NCBI RefSeq assembly: GCF_902500215.1
Contig: NZ_CABVOU010000046.1
Coordinates: 1-64,000, forward strand
Length of the DNA: 64,000 nucleotides
Source: Halomonas lysinitropha
Lineage (GTDB): Bacteria; Pseudomonadota; Gammaproteobacteria; Pseudomonadales; Halomonadaceae
Reading direction: 5' to 3'
Of this stretch, positions 16,976 to 26,515 are shown piece after piece. The notes under the pieces are model-generated. The model searched no databases. It was not told the DNA's origin and saw nothing but the letters and a program-made list of their open reading frames with translations. The first letter of the stretch is position 1. Each line of letters starts with the position of its first letter. The position numbers were made by a program, and so were the translations under genes.

Positions 16976-17027
16976 CTCTATTTGCCAGATCGACCAAGGC
17001 ATGGAGTATGGTGGATTGATGCGGCAT
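16976..17027 (-). pseudogene. mntA 5' remnant
   Basis: From a start codon at 17027 the frame reads MPHQSTILHALVDLANRE, nearly the N-terminus of the intact mntA (MPHQSTMLKALVDMA), then continues into the hepT remnant in the wrong frame. The whole nucleotidyltransferase core is gone. The deletion that fused the first ~15 codons of mntA to the inside of hepT removed antitoxin activity, which would be tolerated only if the toxin copy was already dead or was lost in the same event. Confidence 0.75.
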
Positions 17028-17140
17028 CGATGACTCTTGTGTGCTGTTGATCGGCCCTTGGCAGTCTATCTTAACTCTCCCTTCGGGGTCAGAGGTTGGC
17101 CCTGGGAAATCTCGCCCGCCAACGAATGAAGGATTCTTGC

Positions 17141-18307
17141 ATGAAGATCGCCATTGCCGGCACCGGCTATGTAGGCCTTTCCAACGCCGTGCTGCTGGCT
17201 CAACACAATGAGGTGGTGGCGCTGGATATCGTCGCCGAGAAGGTGGCACAGCTCAATGATCGGGTCTCGCCCATCGAGGACGTGGAGATCAGCGATTTCC
17301 TGGCCAACCGGGACCTGAACCTCAGCGCGACGCTGGACAGGCAGCAGGCCTATGACGGGGCCGATATCGTGGTGATCGCCACACCCACCGATTACGATCC
17401 GCAAACCAATGTCTTCGATACCTCCAGCGTCGAGGCGGTGATCCAGGATGTGATCGCCATCAACCCGCAGGCGCTGATGGTGATCAAGTCCACGGTGCCG
17501 GTGGGCTATACCGTGGAGGCCAGCGAGCGCTTCGCCACCCGCAACCTGATCTTCTCCCCGGAATTCCTGCGCGAGGGCAGGGCGCTCTACGATAATCTCC
17601 ATCCTTCGCGGATCATCGTCGGCGAGCGTTCCGAGCGCGCCGAAACCTTCGCCGGGCTGCTCAAGCAGGGCGCGGTGAAAGAGGCAATTCCCGTGCTGTT
17701 CACCAACAGCACCGAGGCGGAGGCGATCAAGCTGTTCGCCAATACCTACCTCGCCATGCGCGTGGCCTACTTCAACGAGCTGGATACCTACGCCGAGACC
17801 CACGGCCTGGATACGCGCCAGATCATCGAAGGCGTGGGGCTGGACCCGCGCATCGGCCACCATTACCACAACCCCTCCTTCGGCTACGGCGGCTACTGCC
17901 TGCCCAAGGACACCAAGCAGCTGCTGGCCAACTACAGTGAAGTGCCGAACAACATGATCCAGGCGATCGTGGATGCCAACCGCACCCGCAAGGATTTCAT
18001 CGCCGAGCAGGTGCTGGCGCGCCGACCGGAGGTGGTGGGTGTGTATCGGCTGATCATGAAGAGCGGCTCCGACAACTTCCGCGCCAGCGCGATGCAGGGC
18101 GTGATGAAGCGTATCAAGGCCAAGGGCATCGAGGTGGTGGTGTATGAGCCGGTGCTGGAGGAGGACACCTTCTTCGGTTCGCGCGTGCTGCGTGATCTCG
18201 AGGCCTTCAAGCAGGAGGCCGATGTGATCCTCAGCAATCGCATGGCGGACGAGCTCGCCGATGTTCGCGACAAGGTCTACACTCGCGATCTCTTCGGCAG
18301 CGACTGA
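17141..18307 (+). CDS. ugd: UDP-glucose 6-dehydrogenase
   Basis: The 388-residue protein oxidises UDP-glucose to UDP-glucuronate with two NAD+. It starts [19 protein letters not shown] (NAD site) and shows IATPTDYDP near 84, [10 protein letters not shown] near 116, [15 protein letters not shown] near 140, the Lys/Asn segment [17 protein letters not shown] near 203 and the catalytic cysteine in [14 protein letters not shown] near 255. Length and motifs match the short E. coli Ugd class rather than the longer UDP-GlcNAc/ManNAc dehydrogenases. It supplies an acidic sugar for the polysaccharide and resumes the + strand operon after the inserted toxin-antitoxin block. ATG at 17141 chosen by family start. 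Confidence 0.95.
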   Translation: MKIAIAGTGYVGLSNAVLLAQHNEVVALDIVAEKVAQLNDRVSPIEDVEISDFLANRDLNLSATLDRQQAYDGADIVVIATPTDYDPQTNVFDTSSVEAVIQDVIAINPQALMVIKSTVPVGYTVEASERFATRNLIFSPEFLREGRALYDNLHPSRIIVGERSERAETFAGLLKQGAVKEAIPVLFTNSTEAEAIKLFANTYLAMRVAYFNELDTYAETHGLDTRQIIEGVGLDPRIGHHYHNPSFGYGGYCLPKDTKQLLANYSEVPNNMIQAIVDANRTRKDFIAEQVLARRPEVVGVYRLIMKSGSDNFRASAMQGVMKRIKAKGIEVVVYEPVLEEDTFFGSRVLRDLEAFKQEADVILSNRMADELADVRDKVYTRDLFGSD

Positions 18308-18370
18308 TCCGTTTGAGGGGATTGGCATGGAATCTCGGAGTGCGAGTCGTTCTCAATAGTCGGTGGTAGC

Positions 18371-18548
18371 TTGTGGGAGCCGTGCTTGCACGGCGAATTT
18401 AGCTCTTGCTCGGTGGCTGTTTGTGGGAGCTGTGCTTGCACGGCGATTTCTGTGGCACGGCACCAATCGCCGTGCAAGCACAGCTCCTACAACTTTTGCC
18501 ATAGTTGGTTGCCTGCTTCTTTTCGCGGTGCAAGCACAGCTCCCACAA
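18371..18548. repeat. Cluster of four REP-like palindromic units
   Basis: Four copies of a 26-bp unit whose core is GGGAGC(C/T)GTGCTTGCACGG lie at 18371-18396 and 18421-18446 (one orientation) and 18467-18492 and 18523-18548 (opposite orientation). Each contains a short palindrome (GTGC-TT-GCAC), and the oppositely oriented pairs can form a long hairpin. This is the arrangement of repetitive extragenic palindromes grouped as BIMEs. They fill the 295-base gap between ugd and the wbpM-like gene and may affect mRNA stability or termination. Confidence 0.85.
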
Positions 18549-18603
18549 CTTCTGCCGGAGCGTGTTTGCTATCATCGCGTTGGTTCAGCGACAGGATATT
18601 GTC

Positions 18604-20577
18604 ATGACTCGCACAAGGCGAATGCACCACCTGATCGCCGAGCTCAGCCGCACCCATAAGCGGCTGATCATGGTGCTGGCCGACCTGGTGGCGCTGCCCT
18701 TGGCGCTGTGGTCGGCCTATGCCCTGCGCCTGGCCGACTGGTGGCCCGAGCGGTATCTGGAGATTGCCTGGTGGCTGTTTTTCCTGGTGCCCGTGGTCGG
18801 CGTGTACATCTTCGCCCGGCTGGGGCTCTATCGCGCCGTGGTGCGCTTCATGGGGCCGCAGGCCATGTGGGCGGTGATCAAGGGTATCCTGATGCTGTCG
18901 GTGATGATGTGGGCCGCGGCGTTCGTGACTCGGCTGGAACCTTTCCCGCGCTCGGTGCCGATCAACTTCGCGCTCGTCAGCCTGGTGTATGTGGGCGGCA
19001 CGCGGCTGCTGGTGCGCAGCTACTACTACTGGTTGATCAAGCACTATAGCCACAAGGAGCCCGTGGCGATCTACGGCGCCGGCAGTGCCGGGGCGCAGCT
19101 GGCCCTGGCGCTGGCCGGCGGCCGAGATTTCTATGTCGCCGCCTTTCTGGATGACGACCCGTCGCTGTGGAACAGCACCATCAAGGGCGTGAAGGTCTAC
19201 GACCCTGCCGACTTCAGCTCCGTGGCCGAGGAGCAGGGTATCAAGCGGGTGCTGCTGGCCATGCCGGCGGCCACCAAGGCGCAACGCAAGCAGGCGCTGG
19301 ACAGGCTCGCCGGCCTGCCGCTGCATGTGCAGACCGTTCCCTCCATGCCGGAGATCGTTGCCGGTGCGGCGAGCGTGGATCAGCTGCGCGAGGTGGAGTT
19401 GGAAGACCTGTTGGGTCGTGATCCCGTGCCGCCCCGTCATGAACTGATCGATACCAGTATCCGCGACAGGGTGGTGATGGTGACCGGTGCGGGCGGTTCC
19501 ATCGGCAGCGAGATGTGTCGCCAGGCGATGCGTGGCGGCCCTCGAGCCCTGATCCTCTTCGAGGCCAGCGAATTCGGTCTCTACGCCATCGAGCAGGCGC
19601 TCGAGAGGATGCGTTTCGAGATGGGCGAGGCTTTCCCCATCGTGGCGCTGCTCGGCAACGTCTGCGACCGAAACCGGGTCGAGGCCGTGATCCGCCACTA
19701 TGGCGTGCAGACCCTCTACCACGCCGCCGCTTACAAGCACGTGCCCATCGTCGAGAACAACGTCCTCGAAGGGGTGCGCAACAATGTGCATGGCACCCGG
19801 GTGGTGGCGGAAAGCGCCGCCAGCCTGGGGGTCGAGCGCTGCGTGTTGATCTCCACCGACAAGGCCGTGCGCCCCACCAACGTGATGGGCGCCACCAAGC
19901 GCATGGCCGAGCTGGTACTGCAGGACCTGGCGACGCGCTACGCCGCGAAAGAGGGCCACCGCACCGTTTTCTCCATGGTGCGCTTCGGCAACGTGCTGGG
20001 TTCCAGCGGTTCGGTGGTGCCGCTGTTTCGGCGCCAGATCGAACAGGGCGGGCCGATCACCGTGACGCACCACGAGATCACGCGCTTCTTCATGACCATC
20101 TCCGAGGCGGCCCTGCTGGTGATTCAGGCCGGCTCCATGGCCGAGGGGGGCGATGTGTTCGTGCTCGATATGGGCGATTCAGTCAGGATTGTCGAACTGG
20201 CCAGGCGCATGATCCAGCTCACCGGCCTGGAAGTGAAGGACGACGACAACCCGGATGGCGATATCGAAATCGTCTATACCGGGCTGCGCCCCGGTGAAAA
20301 GCTCTACGAGGAGCTGTTGATCGGCGATAACGTGGTGGGCACCCAGCACCCCAAGATCCTGCGGGCTCAGGAGGAGATCCTGCCGAATCAGCAGCTGGCC
20401 TCGCTGCTCGATGAGTTGCAACACGCCGAACGCACCCTCGACAGTCAGCTCGCCTGCGCGACCCTGAAACGCGGCGTAAGGGGGTTCGTGCACAGCGTCG
20501 AGATGTGCGACCTGCTCCCTGGAAGCCATCACCGGCAGGCTCCAGCGTCGGTCGAACCCAGCGGTGCGCAGGATTGA
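18604..20577 (+). CDS. WbpM/CapD-type UDP-N-acetylhexosamine 4,6-dehydratase
   Basis: The 657-residue inner-membrane protein has four predicted membrane helices in its first ~130 residues, a first Rossmann domain (AIYGAGSAGAQLALAL near 155) and a catalytic extended-SDR domain with VTGAGGSIGSEM near 295, STDKAVRPTNVMGATK near 420-435 (Met in place of the usual catalytic Tyr, with the Lys kept) and RFGNVLGSSGSV near 470. This is the layout of WbpM/WlbL/CapD, which converts UDP-GlcNAc to the 4-keto-6-deoxy sugar. I use the ATG at 18604; an open frame runs further upstream into the REP cluster but lacks similarity. It ends the polysaccharide operon. Confidence 0.9.
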   Translation: MTRTRRMHHLIAELSRTHKRLIMVLADLVALPLALWSAYALRLADWWPERYLEIAWWLFFLVPVVGVYIFARLGLYRAVVRFMGPQAMWAVIKGILMLSVMMWAAAFVTRLEPFPRSVPINFALVSLVYVGGTRLLVRSYYYWLIKHYSHKEPVAIYGAGSAGAQLALALAGGRDFYVAAFLDDDPSLWNSTIKGVKVYDPADFSSVAEEQGIKRVLLAMPAATKAQRKQALDRLAGLPLHVQTVPSMPEIVAGAASVDQLREVELEDLLGRDPVPPRHELIDTSIRDRVVMVTGAGGSIGSEMCRQAMRGGPRALILFEASEFGLYAIEQALERMRFEMGEAFPIVALLGNVCDRNRVEAVIRHYGVQTLYHAAAYKHVPIVENNVLEGVRNNVHGTRVVAESAASLGVERCVLISTDKAVRPTNVMGATKRMAELVLQDLATRYAAKEGHRTVFSMVRFGNVLGSSGSVVPLFRRQIEQGGPITVTHHEITRFFMTISEAALLVIQAGSMAEGGDVFVLDMGDSVRIVELARRMIQLTGLEVKDDDNPDGDIEIVYTGLRPGEKLYEELLIGDNVVGTQHPKILRAQEEILPNQQLASLLDELQHAERTLDSQLACATLKRGVRGFVHSVEMCDLLPGSHHRQAPASVEPSGAQD

Positions 20578-20713
20578 CCGGGACGGAGCGTCGCAAGCGG
20601 CGTCCAGATCAGGGCTAGCACTGCCTTCGGCTGATTACCGGCCATGGCCTGTTGCGATTGCCTGACGTCTTCGGTCAAATAGCCTCCTCGTAACACCCTG
20701 TCGAGGAGCCCCC

Positions 20714-23700
20714 GTGTCCGATCCCCGCCTTGCCGATCACGCCAAAACGATGTTCGTTGCCCTCCATCAGGTCGACTGGCAGAGCTTCTTCGATGCGGGT
20801 TCGCTGGAGCGAGGCCGGCGCTATGCCAGGCAGGGACGGGTGCTGGATGGCGTGGGGCTGGAGCTCGATGGCGATATGATCGTGCTGACGGCGGAGGTCA
20901 TGGGGAGCCGGAAGCAGGCCTATCATGCCGAAGTGGCGCTATATGCCGATGGCGCTGATGACGAGCTCTTTACCGACTGCAGTTGCCCGGTCGGCGTCGG
21001 CTGCAAGCACGCGGTGGCGCTGATCCAGACATTCCTCGACGAACTGGGGGCGGGCGCGCCAGCGGTGGCCGATGACATGTCGGCGCCCCCTGCGCAGCCC
21101 GGGGCGGCCGAGGCCACCGAGGATAATGCAACGCTGAGGCGTAGCTGGGAGGCCTGGCTGGCGCAGTTGGAGCAATCTGCTGGCCCGGTGCGGGAAGGCG
21201 AGCGTGTCGGCGAAACGCATCGCCTGGGGCTGTTTCTGGACACCACCACCCGCTACGGCATCGAGCCGGTGCTCAAGGTGTTGCCGGTGTGGCTGCGCCC
21301 CTCGCGCCAGAGCAAGCGCCACGGCGGCTGGGTTTCACCGCGGGTGATCGAGGCGCGGGGGTCGGGCGAGCTGGTGCCGGCGCCCGAGGGTGGCTGGAAC
21401 CCCGAGCAGGAGGAGGCGCTCGACCTCTTGTTGCACGGTGAAATCGATTCCCTGTGGGGGAGCGATCATCGCCGCTGGGCGCTGCTATCCCACGCCTTCC
21501 AGGCGCGCGCCCTCTGGTCGCTGCTGGAAAGCGAGGCGCCGCCGCTGCTGTTCCTGCGCAAGCAGACCGGCCAGCAGCTCGAACCGGGACCCAGCTGCCA
21601 GCTGACACCGAGTTGGCAACCCGATGCGCAAGGTGTGCAGCATCTGCAGGCCGATACCTCTCCGCAGGGGCTGCTCTCGGCGGAGGCGATCATGGCTCGG
21701 GCGGGCCGCGGGCTCTGCTATCTCGACCCCGGGCATGGCCGTTTCGGTCGCATGGCGGGCGACCCCGCGCTGCTGGTGAGACTGCGTCGATCGCCGCCCT
21801 TGCCGCCCGAGATGAGCGACTGGCTGAATGATCGGCTGCGCAGGACCTCGTCGCTGGCCAGCCAGTTGCCTACGCCGAAGCGGGTCGAGGAGCGGGTACT
21901 GGAGGGAGTTCCGCCGCGCCTCAAGGTCACCATGCGGGTCGCCGAGGGCCAGCTGGGTTTTCGCGACGGCGCGCCCCTGCCGCGCTGGATCCGGGTCGGT
22001 GCCGGGGTCGTGAGCTTCGACTATGACGGCATCGAGGTGCCCCCCGAGCCGGGTGATACCGCCCAGGCCTTTCGTGATAGCCAGCGGCTTACCATCAAGC
22101 GCGATCCCGAGGCGGAGCTGGCGCTGATTCACGGCCTGCCCCCGGGCATGGTCACCCTGGAGCGGCTGCAGGAGACCGAGGCGGTGCCGGCCCATCTCGA
22201 ACTGCCGCCCTGGACGCTCTTGCTGCCCATCCACGGCGTGCCGCCGACCCGTGCCGCCGAGTGGCCGACCCACCTGGCCGGTATTGATGGCTGGTGGGAG
22301 ATGATTGCCAGGCTGCGCGAGGCGGGTTGCCTGGTGGAGCTCAGCGAAGCCTTTCCCCCCGAGCCGCACTATCTCGAGCCGGAGACATGGCACGGCGAAC
22401 TGGAGCCGGCGGGCAACGGCTGGTTCGACCTGGCGCTGGATATCGAGGTGGAGGGGGAGCGCATGAACCTGCTGCCGATCCTGCGTCAGCTGCTCAAGGA
22501 CCCGGATTTCCCGCTGGATCCGCCGGCAGACGAAGCCGAGCAAGCGAGTTGGTCGGTGGCGCTGGATGATCAGCGCCACCTGGTGTTGCCGCTCGCTCGG
22601 CTGCGCGGGCTGATGGCGCCGATTCTCGACTGGCTGAGCGACGAGAGCGACCCGGAGGCGGCCCTGCAGCTGCCGGTGACCGCCGCCGAGCGGGTGGCGC
22701 CGCTGGCCGAGCACGAGCGCTGGGCGGGGCGAGACGATGTGGCGTCGCTGGCGCAACGGCTCAAGGCGCTGCCTGCCAGCCTGCCGGCGCCCCAGGGCTT
22801 CGTGGGCGAGCTGCGCGATTATCAGGCCCGCGGCCTGGCCTGGCTGCGCTTTCTCTCCGAGCTCGACACCGGCGGCATCCTCGCCGACGACATGGGCCTG
22901 GGCAAGACGGTGCAGGTGCTGGCGCACTTGCTCGACGAGCGCACCCGCGACGTGCTGACGGGGCCGGTGCTGGTGGTGGCGCCGACCAGCCTGGTGGGCA
23001 ACTGGTGCGCCGAGGCGGCACGCTTTGCTCCCGAGTTGAGGGTAGTGGCGCTGCAGGGCGGCAAGGCCCAGCGCCAGCGACAGATCGTGGAGGCGCTGCC
23101 CCAGGCCGACCTGGCGGTGACCACCTACCCGCTGCTGATCCGCGATCTGGAGCGGCTGCGCGAGATCACGTTCGGCCTGCTGGTGCTCGACGAGGCCCAG
23201 GCGATCAAGAACGCCGCCAGCCAGACGGCACGCGCGGTGCGCGAGCTCAACGCCGGGCGGGCGCTGGCGATGACCGGCACCCCGCTGGAGAACCATCTGG
23301 GTGAGCTGTGGGCCCAGCTGGATGCGGTGGCGCCGGGTGCACTGGGCAGCCAGCAGTGGTTCGGCCAGCATTTTCGCACGCCCATCGAGAAGGAGGGCGA
23401 CGCGGCCCTGAGCCAGCGTCTCTCGCGACGCATCGCGCCCTTGATGCTGCGGCGTACCAAGCAGCAGGTGCTGGGCGAGCTGCCCGACAAGACCGAGACT
23501 CAGCGCGAGATCACCCTGAGCGGCACCCAGCGCGAGCTCTACGAGAGCCTGCGTCTGGCCCAGCATCAGCGGGTGCAGCAGGCCATCGCCGAGCGCGGCC
23601 TGGCCGGTTCCGGCATCGTGATGCTCGATGCGCTGCTCAAGCTGCGCCAGGTCTGCTGTGATCCGCGGCTGGTCAAGCTGGACAGCGCCAAACAGGTACG

Positions 23701-24232
23701 CCGCTCGGCCAAGCTGGACCAGCTGCGCGAGCTGTTGCCGCCGCTGATCGAGGAGGGGCGGCGCATCCTGGTGTTCTCGCAGTTCACCGAGATGCTCGGC
23801 CTGATCGGCCAGGCCCTGGAGCGCGATGGCATTCCCTATACCACCCTTACCGGCGACACCCCGGGCAAGACCCGCACCCAGCGGGTCGCGCTGTTTCAGC
23901 AGGGCGAGATTCCGGTGTTCCTGATCAGCCTCAAGGCTGGGGGCACGGGCCTCAACCTCACCGCGGCGGACACGGTGATCCACTACGACCCCTGGTGGAA
24001 CCCCGCGGTGGAGGCCCAGGCCACCGGCCGCGCCCACCGGCTGGGGCAGCAGAATCCGGTGTTCGTCTACAAGCTGGTATGCGCCGGCACGGTGGAGGAG
24101 CGCATCCTCGCTCTGCAGGCGCGCAAGGCGGATCTCGCCGCTTCGATCCTGGAAGGCGGCGCCGAACGCCAGGGCGAGGGCCCGCTGTTCGACGAAGACG
24201 ACCTGGCGCTGCTCTTTGCCCCCGTGGCATAG
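20714..24232 (+). CDS. SWIM zinc-finger and SNF2-family DEAD-like helicase
   Basis: This 1172-residue protein starts at a GTG preceded by GAGGAG. Residues 88-106 hold a SWIM-type zinc finger (CSCPVGVGCKHAVAL, C-x-C-xn-C-x-H). The SNF2/RapA ATPase occupies about residues 700-1160: LADDMGLGKTVQ (Walker A) near 725, LVLDEAQAIKN (DEAQ box) near 822, MTGTPLENHLGELW near 853 and, in the C-terminal helicase half, FSQFTEML, LISLKAGGTGLNLTAAD and a QATGRAHRLGQ motif VI near 1105. Bacterial SWIM-SNF2 proteins are widespread; they probably remodel protein-DNA or RNA polymerase complexes, but a precise role is not established. It appears to stand alone. Confidence 0.9.
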   Translation: MSDPRLADHAKTMFVALHQVDWQSFFDAGSLERGRRYARQGRVLDGVGLELDGDMIVLTAEVMGSRKQAYHAEVALYADGADDELFTDCSCPVGVGCKHAVALIQTFLDELGAGAPAVADDMSAPPAQPGAAEATEDNATLRRSWEAWLAQLEQSAGPVREGERVGETHRLGLFLDTTTRYGIEPVLKVLPVWLRPSRQSKRHGGWVSPRVIEARGSGELVPAPEGGWNPEQEEALDLLLHGEIDSLWGSDHRRWALLSHAFQARALWSLLESEAPPLLFLRKQTGQQLEPGPSCQLTPSWQPDAQGVQHLQADTSPQGLLSAEAIMARAGRGLCYLDPGHGRFGRMAGDPALLVRLRRSPPLPPEMSDWLNDRLRRTSSLASQLPTPKRVEERVLEGVPPRLKVTMRVAEGQLGFRDGAPLPRWIRVGAGVVSFDYDGIEVPPEPGDTAQAFRDSQRLTIKRDPEAELALIHGLPPGMVTLERLQETEAVPAHLELPPWTLLLPIHGVPPTRAAEWPTHLAGIDGWWEMIARLREAGCLVELSEAFPPEPHYLEPETWHGELEPAGNGWFDLALDIEVEGERMNLLPILRQLLKDPDFPLDPPADEAEQASWSVALDDQRHLVLPLARLRGLMAPILDWLSDESDPEAALQLPVTAAERVAPLAEHERWAGRDDVASLAQRLKALPASLPAPQGFVGELRDYQARGLAWLRFLSELDTGGILADDMGLGKTVQVLAHLLDERTRDVLTGPVLVVAPTSLVGNWCAEAARFAPELRVVALQGGKAQRQRQIVEALPQADLAVTTYPLLIRDLERLREITFGLLVLDEAQAIKNAASQTARAVRELNAGRALAMTGTPLENHLGELWAQLDAVAPGALGSQQWFGQHFRTPIEKEGDAALSQRLSRRIAPLMLRRTKQQVLGELPDKTETQREITLSGTQRELYESLRLAQHQRVQQAIAERGLAGSGIVMLDALLKLRQVCCDPRLVKLDSAKQVRRSAKLDQLRELLPPLIEEGRRILVFSQFTEMLGLIGQALERDGIPYTTLTGDTPGKTRTQRVALFQQGEIPVFLISLKAGGTGLNLTAADTVIHYDPWWNPAVEAQATGRAHRLGQQNPVFVYKLVCAGTVEERILALQARKADLAASILEGGAERQGEGPLFDEDDLALLFAPVA

Positions 24233-24316
24233 GGTGCCTGGCCGACATCCGCCGTTACGGAAGACGCGCAGTGCAGTACCCTGTCACTCGGGACCGATCA
24301 TCAGGGAGAGGCCATC

Positions 24317-25420
24317 GTGGGGATTCGCTTCCAGCGCCGCATTCGTCTCGCACCCGGGGTGCGACTCACTACCTGCAAGCTGCGCCCCGGGCTCTCGGTC
24401 GGCCCGCCGGGCATTCGCTTGCAGCTGGCAAGCGGCGAGGGCGGCGAAAGTCAGCCGGTGTACCTCGATATCGCCGCCAACGGGGAGATCCGCTATCGCC
24501 ATCCCGATGGCCGCCGGATCCTCGATGCCGAGGCTCGCGTGCTGCGGCGCCACGGGGAGGAGACGATACGCGCGGCGCTCGAGTCCCACTGTGAGCGCCT
24601 CAACGCCGAGCTCGACCGGCTCGACCGTCTGCATGAGCAGACCCCACCGCCGACGGCCACCGGCTATCAGCCGCGCAGCTACCCGGTGTCGCCTCCCGCG
24701 CCGGTATCCCGGGAAGCGCCCAGCTGGTGGCACGCCCTCCTGCCGAATGCCCGGGAACGGCTCGAGCGGGAGAATCAGCGCCGCGAGGCGTCGCATGCCG
24801 AGGCCTATCGTGACTGGGAGTGGCAGAAGGCCGCGTTCGATGCCCGCGAGTTCGAGCGTCAGCAGCGCGAGGAGGTGGCGGCCTGGGACGATCCCGATGC
24901 CATGCAGCAGACGCTGGACGAGCGGCTGGACGAGCTCGGCTGGCCTCGCGAGACGTTGATCGACTTCGAGCTGAGTGACGACCTGCGCACCATCGCCCTG
25001 GACATCGATCTGCCGGGCGAGGAGGCGCTCCCCGACCGTTACTGGACCATGCCGGCCAAGCGGCTCAAGCTCTCGCCGCGCAAGCTGGGCGCCACGCGGC
25101 AGCGCGAGCTCTATCGGCGCCACGTGCATGGCGTGGCCTTTCGGGTGCTGGGCACGATCTTCGCCCGGCTGCCGCGAATCGAACGCGCGCTGGTCGCCGG
25201 CTATCGGCAGGTCGAGGCGCCGGACGGCAGCGCTGCGCAGATCCAGTATCTCTTCAGCGCCAAGGTGTCCCGCGAATCGTGGGAACGCCTCGACTTCGAG
25301 CGACTGGCGCGACTCGATCCCATTGATGCCCTGGCGACCTTTCCCCTGCGACGCGAGATGGCCCGGTCCGGCGTCTTCCGCGACATCGTGCCCTTCGAGC
25401 TGGACTGGCGCTGGCGCTGA
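24317..25420 (+). CDS. DUF4236 domain protein with long coiled-coil tail
   Basis: The 367-residue protein begins at GTG 24317 (AGGGAGAGG upstream) with MGIRFQRRIRLAPGVRLTTC and LSVGPPGIRLQL, the small beta-rich DUF4236 domain found at the N-terminus of many uncharacterised proteins. After a Pro-rich linker (residues 113-140), residues 150-200 are charged and helical (ERLERENQRREASHAEAYRDW). The C-terminal part (210-365) is mixed alpha/beta and I do not recognise it. It lies 84 bases after the SNF2 gene on the same strand. The function is unknown. Confidence 0.65.
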   Translation: MGIRFQRRIRLAPGVRLTTCKLRPGLSVGPPGIRLQLASGEGGESQPVYLDIAANGEIRYRHPDGRRILDAEARVLRRHGEETIRAALESHCERLNAELDRLDRLHEQTPPPTATGYQPRSYPVSPPAPVSREAPSWWHALLPNARERLERENQRREASHAEAYRDWEWQKAAFDAREFERQQREEVAAWDDPDAMQQTLDERLDELGWPRETLIDFELSDDLRTIALDIDLPGEEALPDRYWTMPAKRLKLSPRKLGATRQRELYRRHVHGVAFRVLGTIFARLPRIERALVAGYRQVEAPDGSAAQIQYLFSAKVSRESWERLDFERLARLDPIDALATFPLRREMARSGVFRDIVPFELDWRWR

Positions 25421-25465
25421 GGCTCGCCGGGCGCAACGCCGCACCTGTCGCTCATCTATCGGCGT

Positions 25466-26515
25466 TCAGCCGGACGCGGCCTGGGCGGCGCCGAGGATGT
25501 GGTGCAGGCCGTCGCAGCGGACCATCGGGTCGTCGCAGTTGACCACGATGTCGGAGCGGGCCAGTACGTAGCTCTTGCCGGTGATGGTGTTCTCCACCAC
25601 CGTATGCGGCCCCTCCTGACGCATGCCGGTGAACTCGCCGATGAAGCCGGTCTCGCGCAGCGAGACGGTTTCCAGCCTGTCGCCGGGCTGGATGCGCCCT
25701 TCGTGGTGCATCAGCGCCAGGCGCGCCGAGGTACCGGTACCGGTGGTGCTGCGGCAGATCACGCCGGGATGCACATAGGTGGTCGAGCGCGAGCGATAGA
25801 AATGGTCGGCGACCTGCTCGATGGGGCCCATGAAGTGCAGGAAGGGCAGCGGACCGACGTCACCCAGGGTGTAGTGGGAGAAGCCGCGCTCGGCCTGGAT
25901 CGCCTCGACGATCTGGTGGGCGCAGTGGGCCAGGTCGCGCTCCTCGTCCCGCGTCAGATCAAAGCCCAGCTCGGCGGCCTCCACCAGGGCGTAGAAGCCG
26001 CCGCTGTAGGCGATGCTGTAGGTCACCTCGCCCAGATGGGGCACATGGATGCTGGCGCGGTAGGTATCGATATAGCTGGGCAGGCCCCCGCAGGTAATCG
26101 TCTCCACCACGCCGTCCTCGACCAGCGCCTCGATCTGCACCAGGCCGGCCGGCGACTCCAGCTTGAAGCGCTGGCGGCCCTCCTGCTTGGGTACCAGCCC
26201 GCTTTCCAGCACCGCGGTGGCGGTGCAGATGGTGTTGGAGCCGGAATAGATCGGATAGCCCATCACCTCCATGATGATGTAGCCCACCTCGGCGGCGGGG
26301 TCGGTGGCGGGCACCAGCAGGTCCACCGACATCTCGGGGATGCCGTAGGGCTCCTCCAGCAGCAGCCTGCGCAGGCCATCGGCATCGTCGCGCAGGTAGT
26401 GCATCTGGTCCCTGACGGTGGCGCCGGGCAGGGGCTCGATGCCGCCGACCACGATGCGGCTGACATCGCCACCGGCATGGGTGTCGATCAGTTGCAGGGT
26501 CAGTTCCTGGCTCAT
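25466..26515 (-). CDS. Proline racemase-family enzyme (hydroxyproline epimerase/dehydratase superfamily)
   Basis: The 349-residue product matches the proline racemase superfamily: IDTHAGGDVSRIVVGG at the start, PYGIPEMSVDLLVPA near 58, IIMEVMGYPIYSGSNTICTA near 85-100 and STTGTGTSARLALMH near 256. In proline racemase and 4-hydroxyproline epimerase two cysteines sit in the C-G-H and C-G-T-G-T motifs; in trans-3-hydroxyproline dehydratases the second is Thr. Here the aligned positions look like Ser (SGSN) and Thr (TGTGT), so both thiols are absent and plain racemisation is unlikely. Start at 26515 overlaps the stop of the upstream oxidoreductase by one base (TGATG), so the two form an operon. 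Confidence 0.8.
   Translation of the reverse strand: MSQELTLQLIDTHAGGDVSRIVVGGIEPLPGATVRDQMHYLRDDADGLRRLLLEEPYGIPEMSVDLLVPATDPAAEVGYIIMEVMGYPIYSGSNTICTATAVLESGLVPKQEGRQRFKLESPAGLVQIEALVEDGVVETITCGGLPSYIDTYRASIHVPHLGEVTYSIAYSGGFYALVEAAELGFDLTRDEERDLAHCAHQIVEAIQAERGFSHYTLGDVGPLPFLHFMGPIEQVADHFYRSRSTTYVHPGVICRSTTGTGTSARLALMHHEGRIQPGDRLETVSLRETGFIGEFTGMRQEGPHTVVENTITGKSYVLARSDIVVNCDDPMVRCDGLHHILGAAQAASG

Noticed and set aside
17066-18328. Long open frame of about 420 codons antisense to ugd
   Set aside because: It follows the third-position GC bias of ugd, has no known motif and is fully covered by a certain gene. The same holds for the very long antisense frame over the SNF2 gene (21485-24037) and the one over the adhesin start (60055-61686).
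18371-18548. Possible CRISPR array
   Set aside because: Only four units, in two opposite orientations, with spacers of unequal length and no cas genes; it is a REP cluster.
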